Positions 12,343-22,202 of a DNA stretch of 64,000 bases are shown in pieces. The DNA lies in contig NC_087076.1 in assembly GCF_026151205.1 (NCBI RefSeq), positions 8,470,902 through 8,534,901 of the forward strand, written 5' to 3'. The notes under the pieces are model-generated. The model ran no database searches. It was not told the DNA's origin and worked only from the letters and a program-made list of their open reading frames with translations. How positions within the stretch are numbered: the first letter of the stretch is position 1; each line of letters begins with the position of its first letter. The translations under genes were made by a program, and so were the position numbers. Source of the DNA: Bolinopsis microptera. Its lineage: Eukaryota > Ctenophora > Tentaculata > Lobata > Bolinopsidae.

Positions 12343-13343
12343 AATGACACGTATTATAACTCGTATTATATGTGTATTGTTACGATACAAAATAACACGT
12401 ATTATAACACGTATTAAATGTGTATTGTTACGATACAAATGACACGTACAGGAGGTGCCGGGATTGTCAATTTTGAGCTATCCTGGTCCGGTCCCGGTCC
12501 CAGTCAAAATTATGCTGATTTATTTATATTTATGATCCCGGTCCCGGTCCCGGTCCCGGTTAATTCGGGATTCTTGGTCCCGGTCCCGGGTCCCGGTCAA
12601 TCACTCAAATTTGCCGGGATTTTGACCGGGATCTTTTACATAATTTCATTCACTGTGATTTTAAGTTTTTCCTTTCATTCATTGTGATTTCATCTTTAAA
12701 CATCCTCTGAGCCAAATACAACAATGTTTAAAATTGCTAAACAAGTTTGAGTAATAAATTATGATCATGAATTAACCAGTTATCGACCGGAATTCCCGGT
12801 ACCGGGAATCCCGGTACAGGGATTGGCAATTTTGAGCTATCCCGGTCCCGGTCCCGGTCCCGGTCAAGTCACATTTTTCATCCCGGTCCCGGTCCCGGTC
12901 CCGGTAAATTGATAATATCAGGGGATCTCAGTCCCGGTCCCGGTCCCGGTCCCGGTCAAGTCACATTTTGTATCCCGGTCCCGGTCCCGGTCCCGGTCAG
13001 GCCTGAAATCATGTCCCGGTCACCTCCTGGACACGTATTATAACACGTATTATATGTGTATTGTTACGATACAAATGACACGTATTATAACACGTATTAT
13101 ATGTGTATTGTTACGATACAAATGACACGTATTATAACTCGTATTATATGTGTATTGTTACGATACAAATGACACGTATTATAACACGTATTATATGTGT
13201 ATTGCTACGATACAGATGACACGTATTATAACACGTATTATATGTGTATTGTTACGATACAAATGACACGTATTATAACACGTATTATATGTGTATTGCT
13301 ACGATACAGATGACACGTATTATAACACGTATTATATGTGTAT
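12343..13343. repeat. 47-bp satellite in ABCA intron 2, interrupted by a MITE (left arm)
   Basis: A unit of about 47 bp (core ACACGTATTATAACACGTAT followed by a TTGTTACGATACAAATG-type tail) recurs about nine times, at 12343-12448 and 13030-13343. The right arm has the same array at about 53,887-54,893, so it predates the duplication. Confidence 0.85.
12449..13029. mobile_element. hAT-type MITE filled with CCGGTC hexamers (left arm)
   Basis: Termini CAGGAGGTGCCGGGA and TCCCGGTCACCTCCTG are inverted repeats. The flanks are both GACACGTA (12441-12448 and 13030-13037), an 8-bp duplication, though the host satellite also contains that word. The interior is runs of CCGGTC hexamers separated by short unique pieces. 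Non-coding. Mirrored at 54,209-54,789. Confidence 0.65.
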
Positions 13344-15452
13344 TGTGTATATTACCACCCTGATGTCAGCTCCTGTTTCAGAGCCCTCTTCGTTATCAGA
13401 TCCTCTTCACGATATTTGGGGTGAAAAGAAAATGATCGCAATATCTCCTGCCAACAATAATCTAGGTTTTAAAGTCTAGGTTCTCAGACTCTTCTAGTCT
13501 CTCTTTTCTAGAACTGATATCAAAATGAAGAATGAAGAAGTTGATGCTTTATTTCTTATTGCTACAAATAGAATTGGTCGATTATTCACCTAAGCTGTAT
13601 AGTGTATAATGTATACTGTATTGTGTATACTGTATAGGGTATAATTTATACTGTATAGTCTATACTGTATAGTGTACAATGTATATTATATCATAATTTG
13701 TATGTAATAATTTCAACAATATATTATAACTTTCAGTCGATGATTTGTCGAGTAGAATGTTGACCATGGATACTTTCAAGTTCTCAGATGTTACAAGGAA
13801 AGTACTAGATTCAGAAAATATTACCGACGAAATCAAGGAATTTAGGGACGGGTATGTACATGATACAGAATACTGCTGGTCAATTGAAAGATATGAGCTG
13901 TTTTTTGTACAATTTAAAAGATACTGACCGTAATTAGTTTTTGCTGTATTTCCATCGGCTTTAATCTTTTAATTACATCAATCTAACGCCAATAAAGCGT
14001 CCATCCATTTACATGGTTATAAAATGGTTTGAATAACACAATTTCCAACGTAAGTGTAAAGATGATTCAATTTTCTTTTCTACGATCGATCAAGATGAGT
14101 AATCGTAATCAGAAACTTTCACAGCAATTCGAGGTATCTAGTTGTATTCCCAACCAATGACAAATTTAAAGAATACTTGAAAACGAACTCAACAGAGTTC
14201 AAAGCAGCTATTGTTTTTGAAGGGGATGAGAAGAATATATCCTACTCCATCCGGTACCACAGAGCGGATGCTGGTGAGTTTTTAAATTTGTCTATTTCAG
14301 AAGAGGTTTATCTTTAGAGCTTTAGGATTCAAATTTCAAATGATGAGAAAATACACTAATTATATTTTAATTTAGCAGATTATCTGCTTAATATAACTTT
14401 CTGAAATAGTAATATAACCATCTTAATTAAACTCCTAGACAATATAGACATTGACGGATACTGGAACACAGAAAGATTGTTTCTTCGTAAGCCTGATCAG
14501 AAAGAAATTACGTCCTCGTAAGTTTGAAAAAACTCCATTTTGTGGCACCTCAGAAGTGGGGCTAGACAGTAACATTACGTATTATTTTAAGACTCGAGAC
14601 TTATTTTTCGTCGAAATGACTCGTCCGTTTCGTCCGCATATGATGCGGATTTCTCGTTACATTTTACAACGGTCATAATATACTCAATTTCGTTATTCAG
14701 TGTTAATACAAATATTGTAAATAATCTTACACTTTTTTAATCTAGACCATACGACAATACGGGGTTCGCTGCTTTGCAGAGATTAATTGACTCCTGCATT
14801 CTTCTGAGAGAAGGAGTGGAGTACAATCCAGCAATCGCTATAAGGGTATTGTTATTTGTTAGGGTACCTACCTTTTGTTATCATCACCATTTATCTTGTC
14901 TTTCAACTAGTAACGAATTCGGATTTTAGTTCAATTAGATATCTCAACCTTCGTCCTACTGATCTTCCATTTAAATGATGCCGATTTTTAACACAACAGA
15001 AAATTAACATTTGAATAACACAACCAGAGTGTACCTACACCGGCAGAGAAGACAGATACCTTTGTGGATATGATGTTCCCAATGTTAATCCCTGTCTCAA
15101 TGCTCATCGGGGCATTCCTCATTACTTCCTCTATTGCAGCAGACATTGTCGAGGTAATCACCCGGCAGCTGGTTTTAAATTATACCAGTTTCATTCTTAG
15201 TTGTTTGCGTTATATAATCATCAGTTAGTTAGTTTCTATTATAAATAGACGAATACATTTTGTTATTATTACACGCGTCGACAGTAAAAACATGCTCCAA
15301 AACTATATAATTTTCAAGATGTGTAAACATTTTAAGTTTTTCTCCGCTCCACTTGGTGATCGTTTTTCATGAAAAGCTCAGAGCTAAACAGATCTTTATC
15401 TTAACATACTTGTAGGGTTGTTAGGTGCAATTGTGACAATTAATGCAATCAG

Positions 15453-15596
15453 GGGTCGTTCACATATTACGTAATCAATATTTTAGCAATTCTTACCCCC
15501 TCCCCAGTCCCCCTCCGTAATCAACCGTAATCAAGACCCAACCCCCCCTCCTGACAGCAATATTGCGTAATCATGGCCATAATATGTGAACGACCC
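15453..15596. mobile_element. Short foldback MITE with TCAG duplication (left arm)
   Basis: Ends GGGTCGTTCACATATTACG and CATAATATGTGAACGACCC are inverted repeats, flanked on both sides by TCAG. 144 bp, non-coding. The same insertion is in the right arm at 51,642-51,785. Confidence 0.75.
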
Positions 15597-16233
15597 TCAG
15601 TGGCAAAGTGACACTTTTTATCATCGGAAACATTTTAAACAGAACATACATGATCACAGAATAGAAAGAATATTTAAACAGTAATGTAAATTTCTATTGT
15701 TTGTCGAAACTTCTCAAAGAGTGTAAATATTCGAGCTATTTATATGGGATACCAAAACACAGAGATGTGGTACAGTTGTACCTATAAAATATGGTCCCGT
15801 AAAAGCAAGATGAACAATCAAAATATGATTAAATATAGCACAGCGTTCTACTTCTCTCAAACACCAATTAACAACTTTCAAACTCAGGGGCTGTTAAATA
15901 TATTGAATAATGTGTTAATAACACATCAAAACACAGCACAATAGCAGTGCCTGAAGCTGCAATGCACATAAACACGAAATGCATGCAGCTGACTTTAAAA
16001 AGTGAACAATAATCAGACCATGAATTGTACTTGTAGTCTATAATGTCATTCAATTTAATCGTGATTATGTTCACAAGATCAAGACATATGGAAGCAAGGA
16101 AATTTAATTTGGTTCAGTTCATAAAAAATAAGTCTTAGTTCACAATCCTTTCAGTTCAAATTCATCAAAAGTTACCAGCTCGGCTGTTTCCTAAGTTCAT
16201 TTTATCCAGTTTAGGTTTTCATGTCTAATATCT

Positions 16234-17202
16234 TCACAGCTTTGTCTCAGTTTCATTGCTCGTATTCGCTATCACCCCAGAAGGACTGCTTGCTCTATTT
16301 GGGAGGATCCTAACAATCCACAACCTCATTTCCCTCATCCTCAAAACATAGAGCAGTGGGTTTAGAGAAGCGTTTAGGACCGTACAGAAGATTCCGCTTA
16401 GAAGCCAGCTGTAGGAGGACATAAAATAGTTGTCGTATATTGAATATGAGTATATCTTGGCCGTCACCATGGTGTAGGTGAGAAGAAAGCTGTCAACGAA
16501 AGTGAAGCAATTGCAACAGAGGAAGAGGGCTGTAAAATAAGTAATGGTGATGGAAGCGTGTTGATTTCTCCTTTGGGACACATTGTTTGCGACAGGTTCC
16601 TTCCGGAGCATAACAATGGAGACAAGAAACGTCAGAAACACGATGATTGGAGGAATTCCCAAACAAGCGCTGTAGTTGAACATGTAGCAGATTACCAACG
16701 ATGGAGATTCTGGTGCTTCACTAGTTGACAGAGTGATGGTGCAAGTAATCTGGGTAAAAAGTGTAGTGTTCCAAATACAGTGGTATATGAGGTAGAGAGC
16801 AATGGACACAAGAACTGCTCTTTTGTTGACTTTGTAGAAAGGGTACTTTATGACAATCACTCGTGATAACGACAGTGTCATAACCACGAATATGGAAATT
16901 TGTTGAAGCAAGGAGAGGATGGAATGCCAAATCGAGCAGATAATTTTGTTGTCGAGTAAACCAGGATTTCTGTTTTTCAGCAAACTAAAAGCAACTGGAA
17001 GGTGGATGACGGAGGAACCTATATCGATAGAGCAGGCAACTATGTAAAGAAGAGTTGAAAGATTTCGTTTCTTTGTGTGGAGGAAATATTTCAAAGCTAG
17101 ACAGTTTCCCGGTAGTCCGATCACTAAGCAGACCAAGAGCCCGAACGCTATCAACCCATCATAAATTCTGCCTTGAGTTTCCAGAATGAGAGTATTATTC
17201 AT
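16234..17202 (-). CDS. Rhodopsin-type seven-helix receptor, copy 1 (left arm only)
   Basis: Intronless frame of 322 aa from the ATG matching the other copies' second methionine (11 more codons lie upstream in frame). Helix 1 has GLPGN and helix 2 CSIDIGSS. A conserved cysteine precedes helix 3, which ends LSRVIVIKYPF; the arginine of the usual DRY motif is kept but its acidic and tyrosine neighbours are not. Helix 4 has a tryptophan, helix 5 paired prolines, and helix 7 NASLNPLLYVLRM in place of NPxxY. An N-terminal NNT glycosylation site is present. Ligand unknown. It lies antisense in the eighth intron of the ABCA 5' half, next to copy 2; a MITE lies between them. Confidence 0.85.
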   Translation of the reverse strand: MNNTLILETQGRIYDGLIAFGLLVCLVIGLPGNCLALKYFLHTKKRNLSTLLYIVACSIDIGSSVIHLPVAFSLLKNRNPGLLDNKIICSIWHSILSLLQQISIFVVMTLSLSRVIVIKYPFYKVNKRAVLVSIALYLIYHCIWNTTLFTQITCTITLSTSEAPESPSLVICYMFNYSACLGIPPIIVFLTFLVSIVMLRKEPVANNVSQRRNQHASITITYFTALFLCCNCFTFVDSFLLTYTMVTAKIYSYSIYDNYFMSSYSWLLSGIFCTVLNASLNPLLYVLRMREMRLWIVRILPNRASSPSGVIANTSNETETKL

Positions 17203-17498
17203 CCTCAAACTTAGAATCAGCGTAGATTGAATCAATATAAATTATAAGGGCAGTTTCTCGGACTACTTTAAAAATATTTGAAGCTGCGGCTCACTGGCCC
17301 ACGTTTACTTTTATTTATATATAAGTTAAGACACCGGTAGTAAAACAATTAATGAGTAAACAACTCATAAGCCGAGGCACGGGTGCGCTAAGAGACTGCG
17401 TCACCATGTGATTAAGATCTGTACTGAACATGTTGAGCACGGAAAACGTTTGCAGGTGATCTAATATTAAATTAAACGTTGAAACATCATGTGTAATA

Positions 17499-18078
17499 CA
17501 GGGACGTAGCCAGGATTTTTCTTTGAGGGGGGCTGTCGGCGAGCGAAGCGAGCCGACGCGTCCAATCAAGCTGTGGCAGGGGTCTGGGGGCGCAGCCCCC
17601 AGCGGGGTCCAGGGGCGGAGCCCCTTGGCGGGGGCTAGGGGGGCACAGCCCCCCGGAAATTTTTTGTGAAACAGGGTGTTTTAGACGACATTTGGCATTA
17701 AAGAAATTTGTAGGACAGCAATAAACTGGGATTGAAAAGAATCAAGTACTCACGTAAATTTGGTAACTTCACAACAGCAATCTGCATTCTCCAATCAGAA
17801 TTTACGACTTACTCAGGCCTCATCGTCTTAAGATTTTTACATTTCCTACGGTCTAGGGGACACTATTGACTATAATTATAGAAGTCTTCTAGAATGTTTG
17901 CTTGGATTTAATGACATATATTTACTAATCCACAGTTCAAATCTTTGACTGACTGCAGTCATAAACACAGCCCAGTTACCAGGCGACCATGGGGACTAGG
18001 GGGCTTATCTTTTTTCTGGGGTTCGATTTTTTCCGGGGGGGCTGCCGCCCCCCTAGCCCCCCCCTGGCTACGTGCCTG
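17499..18078. mobile_element. hAT-type MITE, 580 bp
   Basis: Ends CAGGGACGTAGCCAGG and CCTGGCTACGTGCCTG are inverted repeats. A perfect 8-bp duplication GTGTAATA flanks it (17491-17498 and 18079-18086). GC-rich interior, no transposase. It lies between the two GPCR copies, so it landed after, or at, their duplication; the right arm has no counterpart. Confidence 0.9.
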
Positions 18079-18367
18079 GTGTAATATCACTTATCGTTGC
18101 TCTATCAGTTAACTTTAAGCTGTTTTTAGAGAACGTAGAGAAAATTGTCTACAGTTATTAAATTACTGTCTTTAATGGTTTCCAGGAAGTCAGAGGCTCT
18201 AAAAACTGGCGATAAACTGGGCTTTCATAATTGTCAAATTTATGTCTAGTAATAGTTTTGGCGTATTTGGGGTCCACAATCCTTTCAGTTCCAGTTCATC
18301 AAAAGTTACCAGCTCGGCTGTTTCCTAAGTTCATTTTATCCAGTTTAGGGTGTCATGGCTATTATCT

Positions 18368-19345
18368 TTACAGATCGGTCTCAGTTTCATTGCTCGTATT
18401 CGCTATCACCCCAGAGGCACTGCTTGCTCTATTTGGGAGGATCCCAACAATCCACAACCTCATTTCCCTCATCCTCAAAACATAGAGCAGTGGGTTTAGA
18501 GAAGCGTTTAGGACCGTACAGAAGATTTCACTCAGAAGCCAGCTGTAGAAGTACATAAAATAGTTGTCGTATATTGGACCCGGGTATATCTTGGCCGTCA
18601 CTATGGTGTAGGTGAGGAGACAGCAGTTGATGAAAGTAAAGCAATTGCAGCAGAGGAAGAGGGCTGTAAAGTAAGTAATGGTGATGGAAGCGTGTTGATT
18701 TCTCCTTTGGGACACATTGTTTGCGACAGGTTCCTTACGGAGCATAGCAATCGAGACAAGAAACGTCAGAAACACGATGGTTGGAGGAATTCCCAAACAA
18801 GCGGTGTAGTTAAGTGTATAGAAGATTAAGAACGATGAAGATTTTGGTACTTCATTAGGTGACAGTCGAGTGGTGGTGCAAGTAATCTGGGTAAAAAGTG
18901 TAGTGTTCCAAATACAGTGGTATATGAGGTAGAGAGCAATGGACACAAGAACTGCTCTTTTGTTGACTTTGTAGAAAGGGTACTTTATGACAATCACTCG
19001 TGATAACGACAGTGTCATAACCACGAATATGGACATTTGTTGAAGCAAGGAGAGGATGGAATGCCAAATCGAGCAGATAATTTTGTTGTCGAGTAAACCA
19101 GGATTTCGGTTTTTCAGCAAACTAAAAGCAATTGGAAGGTGGATGACGGAGGAACCTATATCGATAGAGCAGGCAACTATGTAAAGAAGAGTTGAAAGAT
19201 TTCGTTTCTTTGTGTGGAGGAAATATTTCAAAGCTAGACAGTTTCCCGGTAGTCCGATCACTAAGCAGACCAAGAGCCCGAACGCTATCAATCCATCATA
19301 AATTCTGTACTGAGTTTCCAGAAACAAAGTTTCATTCATTCTCAA
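18368..19345 (-). CDS. Rhodopsin-type seven-helix receptor, copy 2 (left arm)
   Basis: Intronless, 325 aa, beginning MRMNET. Same architecture as copy 1: GLPGN in helix 1, LSRVIVIKYPF after helix 3, NASLNPLLYVLRM in helix 7. It differs from copy 1 mainly in the second extracellular loop, helix 6-7 loop and C-terminal tail, as expected for ligand-facing divergence. Nearly identical to the right-arm receptor except at the C-terminus. Upstream flanks shared with copy 1 show a tandem duplication of about 2 kb. Confidence 0.87.
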   Translation of the reverse strand: MRMNETLFLETQYRIYDGLIAFGLLVCLVIGLPGNCLALKYFLHTKKRNLSTLLYIVACSIDIGSSVIHLPIAFSLLKNRNPGLLDNKIICSIWHSILSLLQQMSIFVVMTLSLSRVIVIKYPFYKVNKRAVLVSIALYLIYHCIWNTTLFTQITCTTTRLSPNEVPKSSSFLIFYTLNYTACLGIPPTIVFLTFLVSIAMLRKEPVANNVSQRRNQHASITITYFTALFLCCNCFTFINCCLLTYTIVTAKIYPGPIYDNYFMYFYSWLLSEIFCTVLNASLNPLLYVLRMREMRLWIVGILPNRASSASGVIANTSNETETDL

Positions 19346-20069
19346 ACTTAGAATCAGTGTAGGGCTTAGGGCAGTTTGTCGGACTACTTTATCACAAACG
19401 TATGTTAAGACCTCTAAGTACTAAGTAAGCCGATAAATATTTAAAGCTGCGGCTCACTGGCCCACGTTTACTTTTATTTATATATAAGTTAAGACACCGG
19501 TAATAAAATAATTAATGAGGAAACAACTCATGAGCCGAGGCACGGGTGCGCTAAGAGACTGCGTCGCCACGTGGTTAAGATCTGTAATGAACATGTTGAG
19601 CACGGAAAACGTTTGCAGGTGATCTAATATCAAATAAAACGTTGGAACATCATTGGTCGAAGTTGTTAGAATTAGAGAACGCAACGTTGAGAAAAATGCT
19701 ATGCTGCAAAATAAATAACATGGATAAATGTGAATCACTTACATTTTACCTTGCGGTAAATATGGGTCAACCTGTATTCCATAATCCACACTTCAATCCA
19801 CCCCCAGGAAAAGTTTTCTAAAATGAGGGAAATTCAGCGAATGATGGGTCTGACTGACACCATAATGTGGCTGAGTTGGATTATCCAGAGGTCTCTCATT
19901 ATAATCGCTTGTTCCGCCCTGAACGCCACAGTTCTGATGGTAAACTTACTTTCTACTTTATTTAATTAATTGGATAATTAGCTAATATAAACGAGTATCA
20001 TGCCTTTGATTTTAGAATGCCCGGTCTTGTTATTCAAGCTAAACTGTGTACCATACTGTACCATATTAA

Positions 20070-20797
20070 GGGGGCAGGGGGGGGTCTTCATGGAAATTTT
20101 CTCTAAATCGACTTTTTAGTTGTTTCTGATAGAGGGGAGTAATATCTATCAGATGCTTTTGATCCCGTGGAAAAATATCGTTCCTAGCCGAAATTATTGC
20201 CGGTCATAGGTCAGCGCGTGTGTGTAATTGTATTGCGCGAGCGATTTTTGATCGCGTGCCCTGAAAATCGAGTCTAAAAATCTATCTTCTCCTACATTTT
20301 TTGAGCAATCACCCTGAAACTTTCAGGATATGTTCTAGGGATCATTTAGAAAAGATGAGCCGGGCAGAATTTTGAGATAGGCCTTTAAACATTTTTTATT
20401 TGATTTTGAAAATCTTGGACCTCGAAAAATCATCAAAAAACGAGGTCCAAGATTTTCAAAATAGAATAAAAAAATTTCAAAGGCCTATCTCAAAATTCTG
20501 CCCGGCTCATCTCTTCTAAATGATCCCTAAAACATATCCTGAAAGTTTCAGGGCGATTGCTCAAAAAATGTAGGAGAAGATAGATTTTTAGACTCGATTT
20601 TCAGGGCACGCGATCAAAAATCGCTCGCGCAATACAATTACACACACGCGCTGACCTATGACCGGCAATAATTTCGGCTAGGAACGATATTTTTCCACGG
20701 GATCAAAAGCATCTGATAGATATTACTCCCCTCTACCAGAAACAACTAAAAAGTCGATTTTGAGAAAATTTCCATGAAGACCCCCCCCCCTGCCCCC
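20070..20797. mobile_element. TTAA foldback element (piggyBac-like MITE), left arm only
   Basis: 728 bp, a near-perfect palindrome over its whole length with a short centre near 20,430. Ends GGGGGCAGGGGGGGTC and its complement. TTAA flanks both sides (20066-20069 and 20798-20801). The right arm has a single TTAA at 49,283-49,286 in otherwise matching sequence, which is the empty site. TTAA duplication is the piggyBac hallmark; no transposase is present, so the family is inferred. It sits in ABCA intron 9. Confidence 0.9.
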
Positions 20798-22202
20798 TTA
20801 AACCATATTGAACCATATCGTACCATATTGTACCATATTGAACCATATTGTACCATTTTGTACCCTCAGTTTTGCGGATACACGCCACTGAGTGACGAAA
20901 CAGTGGTTTTTGTGTTTCTCCTGCTTTACTACACAGCTCATACCTTCTTCGTCTTCTTTGTAACGTGAGCTAATATTTCATTATTATTATGAAGCTTTTT
21001 TGACATAGTTTGAGTGAGATTTAAATTAAATGTTTTCTGTCTTATCATAATGTTTAATCCTAGCAAAGGTTATGAAGGTTGACGGTTAAGTGTACCTTTT
21101 GCTTGAGTAAGTTTTAAAAGCTATTTCACTTTGAAAGGCCTGCCTCAGATGTATTCATATTCGAAAATTGCAGACTATAAAATCATACCAAAATCCTAAT
21201 GCAATCTGCAAGACATGTTTTTAATTTTTCAGGTCACTACAACGGAACATGAAATCAGCTCCGGCAGTAATGATGTTCCTAACTTTTCTACAGTACCTTC
21301 CTTATATTGTCCTCGAGATCCCTCATCTCTCCAGGTTACAGATCAATGTTTTGTATAATTTGGATTTTTCATCGAGTACTTTTTTGAATCCTTTTTTGTG
21401 AAATGTCAGAAAAATTATGAATTATTATATATATGCTTTTAGTATCCTATTATTTTAGGAGTGTAAAGATGATTGTGTCTTTACTTCCGCTTTCGGGTTC
21501 TTCCATCGGATTGGTAACAATCGCCGAGTGGGAAAAGATTGGGGTAAGTAATTTATTGTACAGAATATTTACTGATGAATGATGAATGGTGATCTATTTA
21601 TTTCGTGCCACCACCTTCAGAGTTCAGACTTTCTTTCCTTTTTTGTTTATGGTACAAAAATATTACATCCACTTCTGCTGCAATGTAAAATTTAATGCTT
21701 AATTTTCAACAGCTCGGAGCAAAGTGGAACAACTTAGGGGACAGTCTGAGCGTTCTTACAGCATTTTCAATATCTGACGTGATGCTTATGCTCTTAGTCG
21801 ACATTTTCATCTACGGATTCCTTACTTGGTAAGCTCCATATTTTCTGGAGAGGGTAAATGATAACCAGATTACCGTTATTGTTTCAGATGTTTATTGTTT
21901 AACCCACTTAGTAATATAATTTAAATGATTCTTCATAAGATAAGCTTTGTGAAATAATGTAAGCTGTTTTATTCCGAGATTCTATGTTTCCCGCCCTTTA
22001 GGCGATTTATAAATTCCGCACGATGTTTGTCTTTTTATTTTCGACCCTCTGCCTTGAATTGTACAATTTAACAGAGAATCTGTTGAAACATTTGTTTAAT
22101 CTTTTACATTAGTTGACAATTAGCATGTACATTAAGATGTGTAATTCGACACATTTTAATTGTAGCGAAGCCCGTTCACTGCAATATCACATGTTCAGAC
22201 TG

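Larger units (their letters stand above)
11919..21828 (+). pseudogene. ABCA-family transporter 5' half (TMD1 only), left-arm copy
   Basis: Thirteen exons: 11919-11973, 12165-12276, 13382-13465, 13737-13851, 14125-14273, 14439-14517, 14746-14845, 15028-15153, 19808-19939, 20870-20964, 21233-21334, 21459-21543, 21713-21828. From exon 2 on all phases fit. Family hallmarks: FKAAIVFEG then YSIRYH (early extracellular loop), GFAALQRLID, KMREIQRMMGL with the following IMWLSWI (the conserved cytosolic loop), FLLLYYTAHTFFVFF, and LLVDIFIYGFLTW at the end of TMD1. Exon 1 (MGRQLKQLVLLVK...) is 2 bases shorter than the right-arm copy and drops out of frame, although an alternative donor/acceptor pair could rescue it. 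No Walker A, signature or Walker B motif follows: the gene stops before NBD1. The eighth intron holds two antisense GPCR genes. Convergent with the NERD-helicase gene. Confidence 0.8.

Noticed and set aside
12418-12687. Proline-rich frame PVPVPVP
   Set aside because: It is a translation of the CCGGTC hexamer repeat inside a MITE.
15868-16074. 68-codon frame conserved in both arms (also 51,152-51,358)
   Set aside because: Six of 68 residues differ between arms, a higher rate than in the clearly coding helicase, and it has no family features. Probably an open frame by chance in duplicated DNA.
19478-19738. 84-86-codon frame upstream of each GPCR copy
   Set aside because: Present three times only because the flanks were duplicated; the changes between copies are mostly amino-acid altering and there is no recognised domain. 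A last exon of an unseen gene cannot be excluded (an AATAAA follows the stop).
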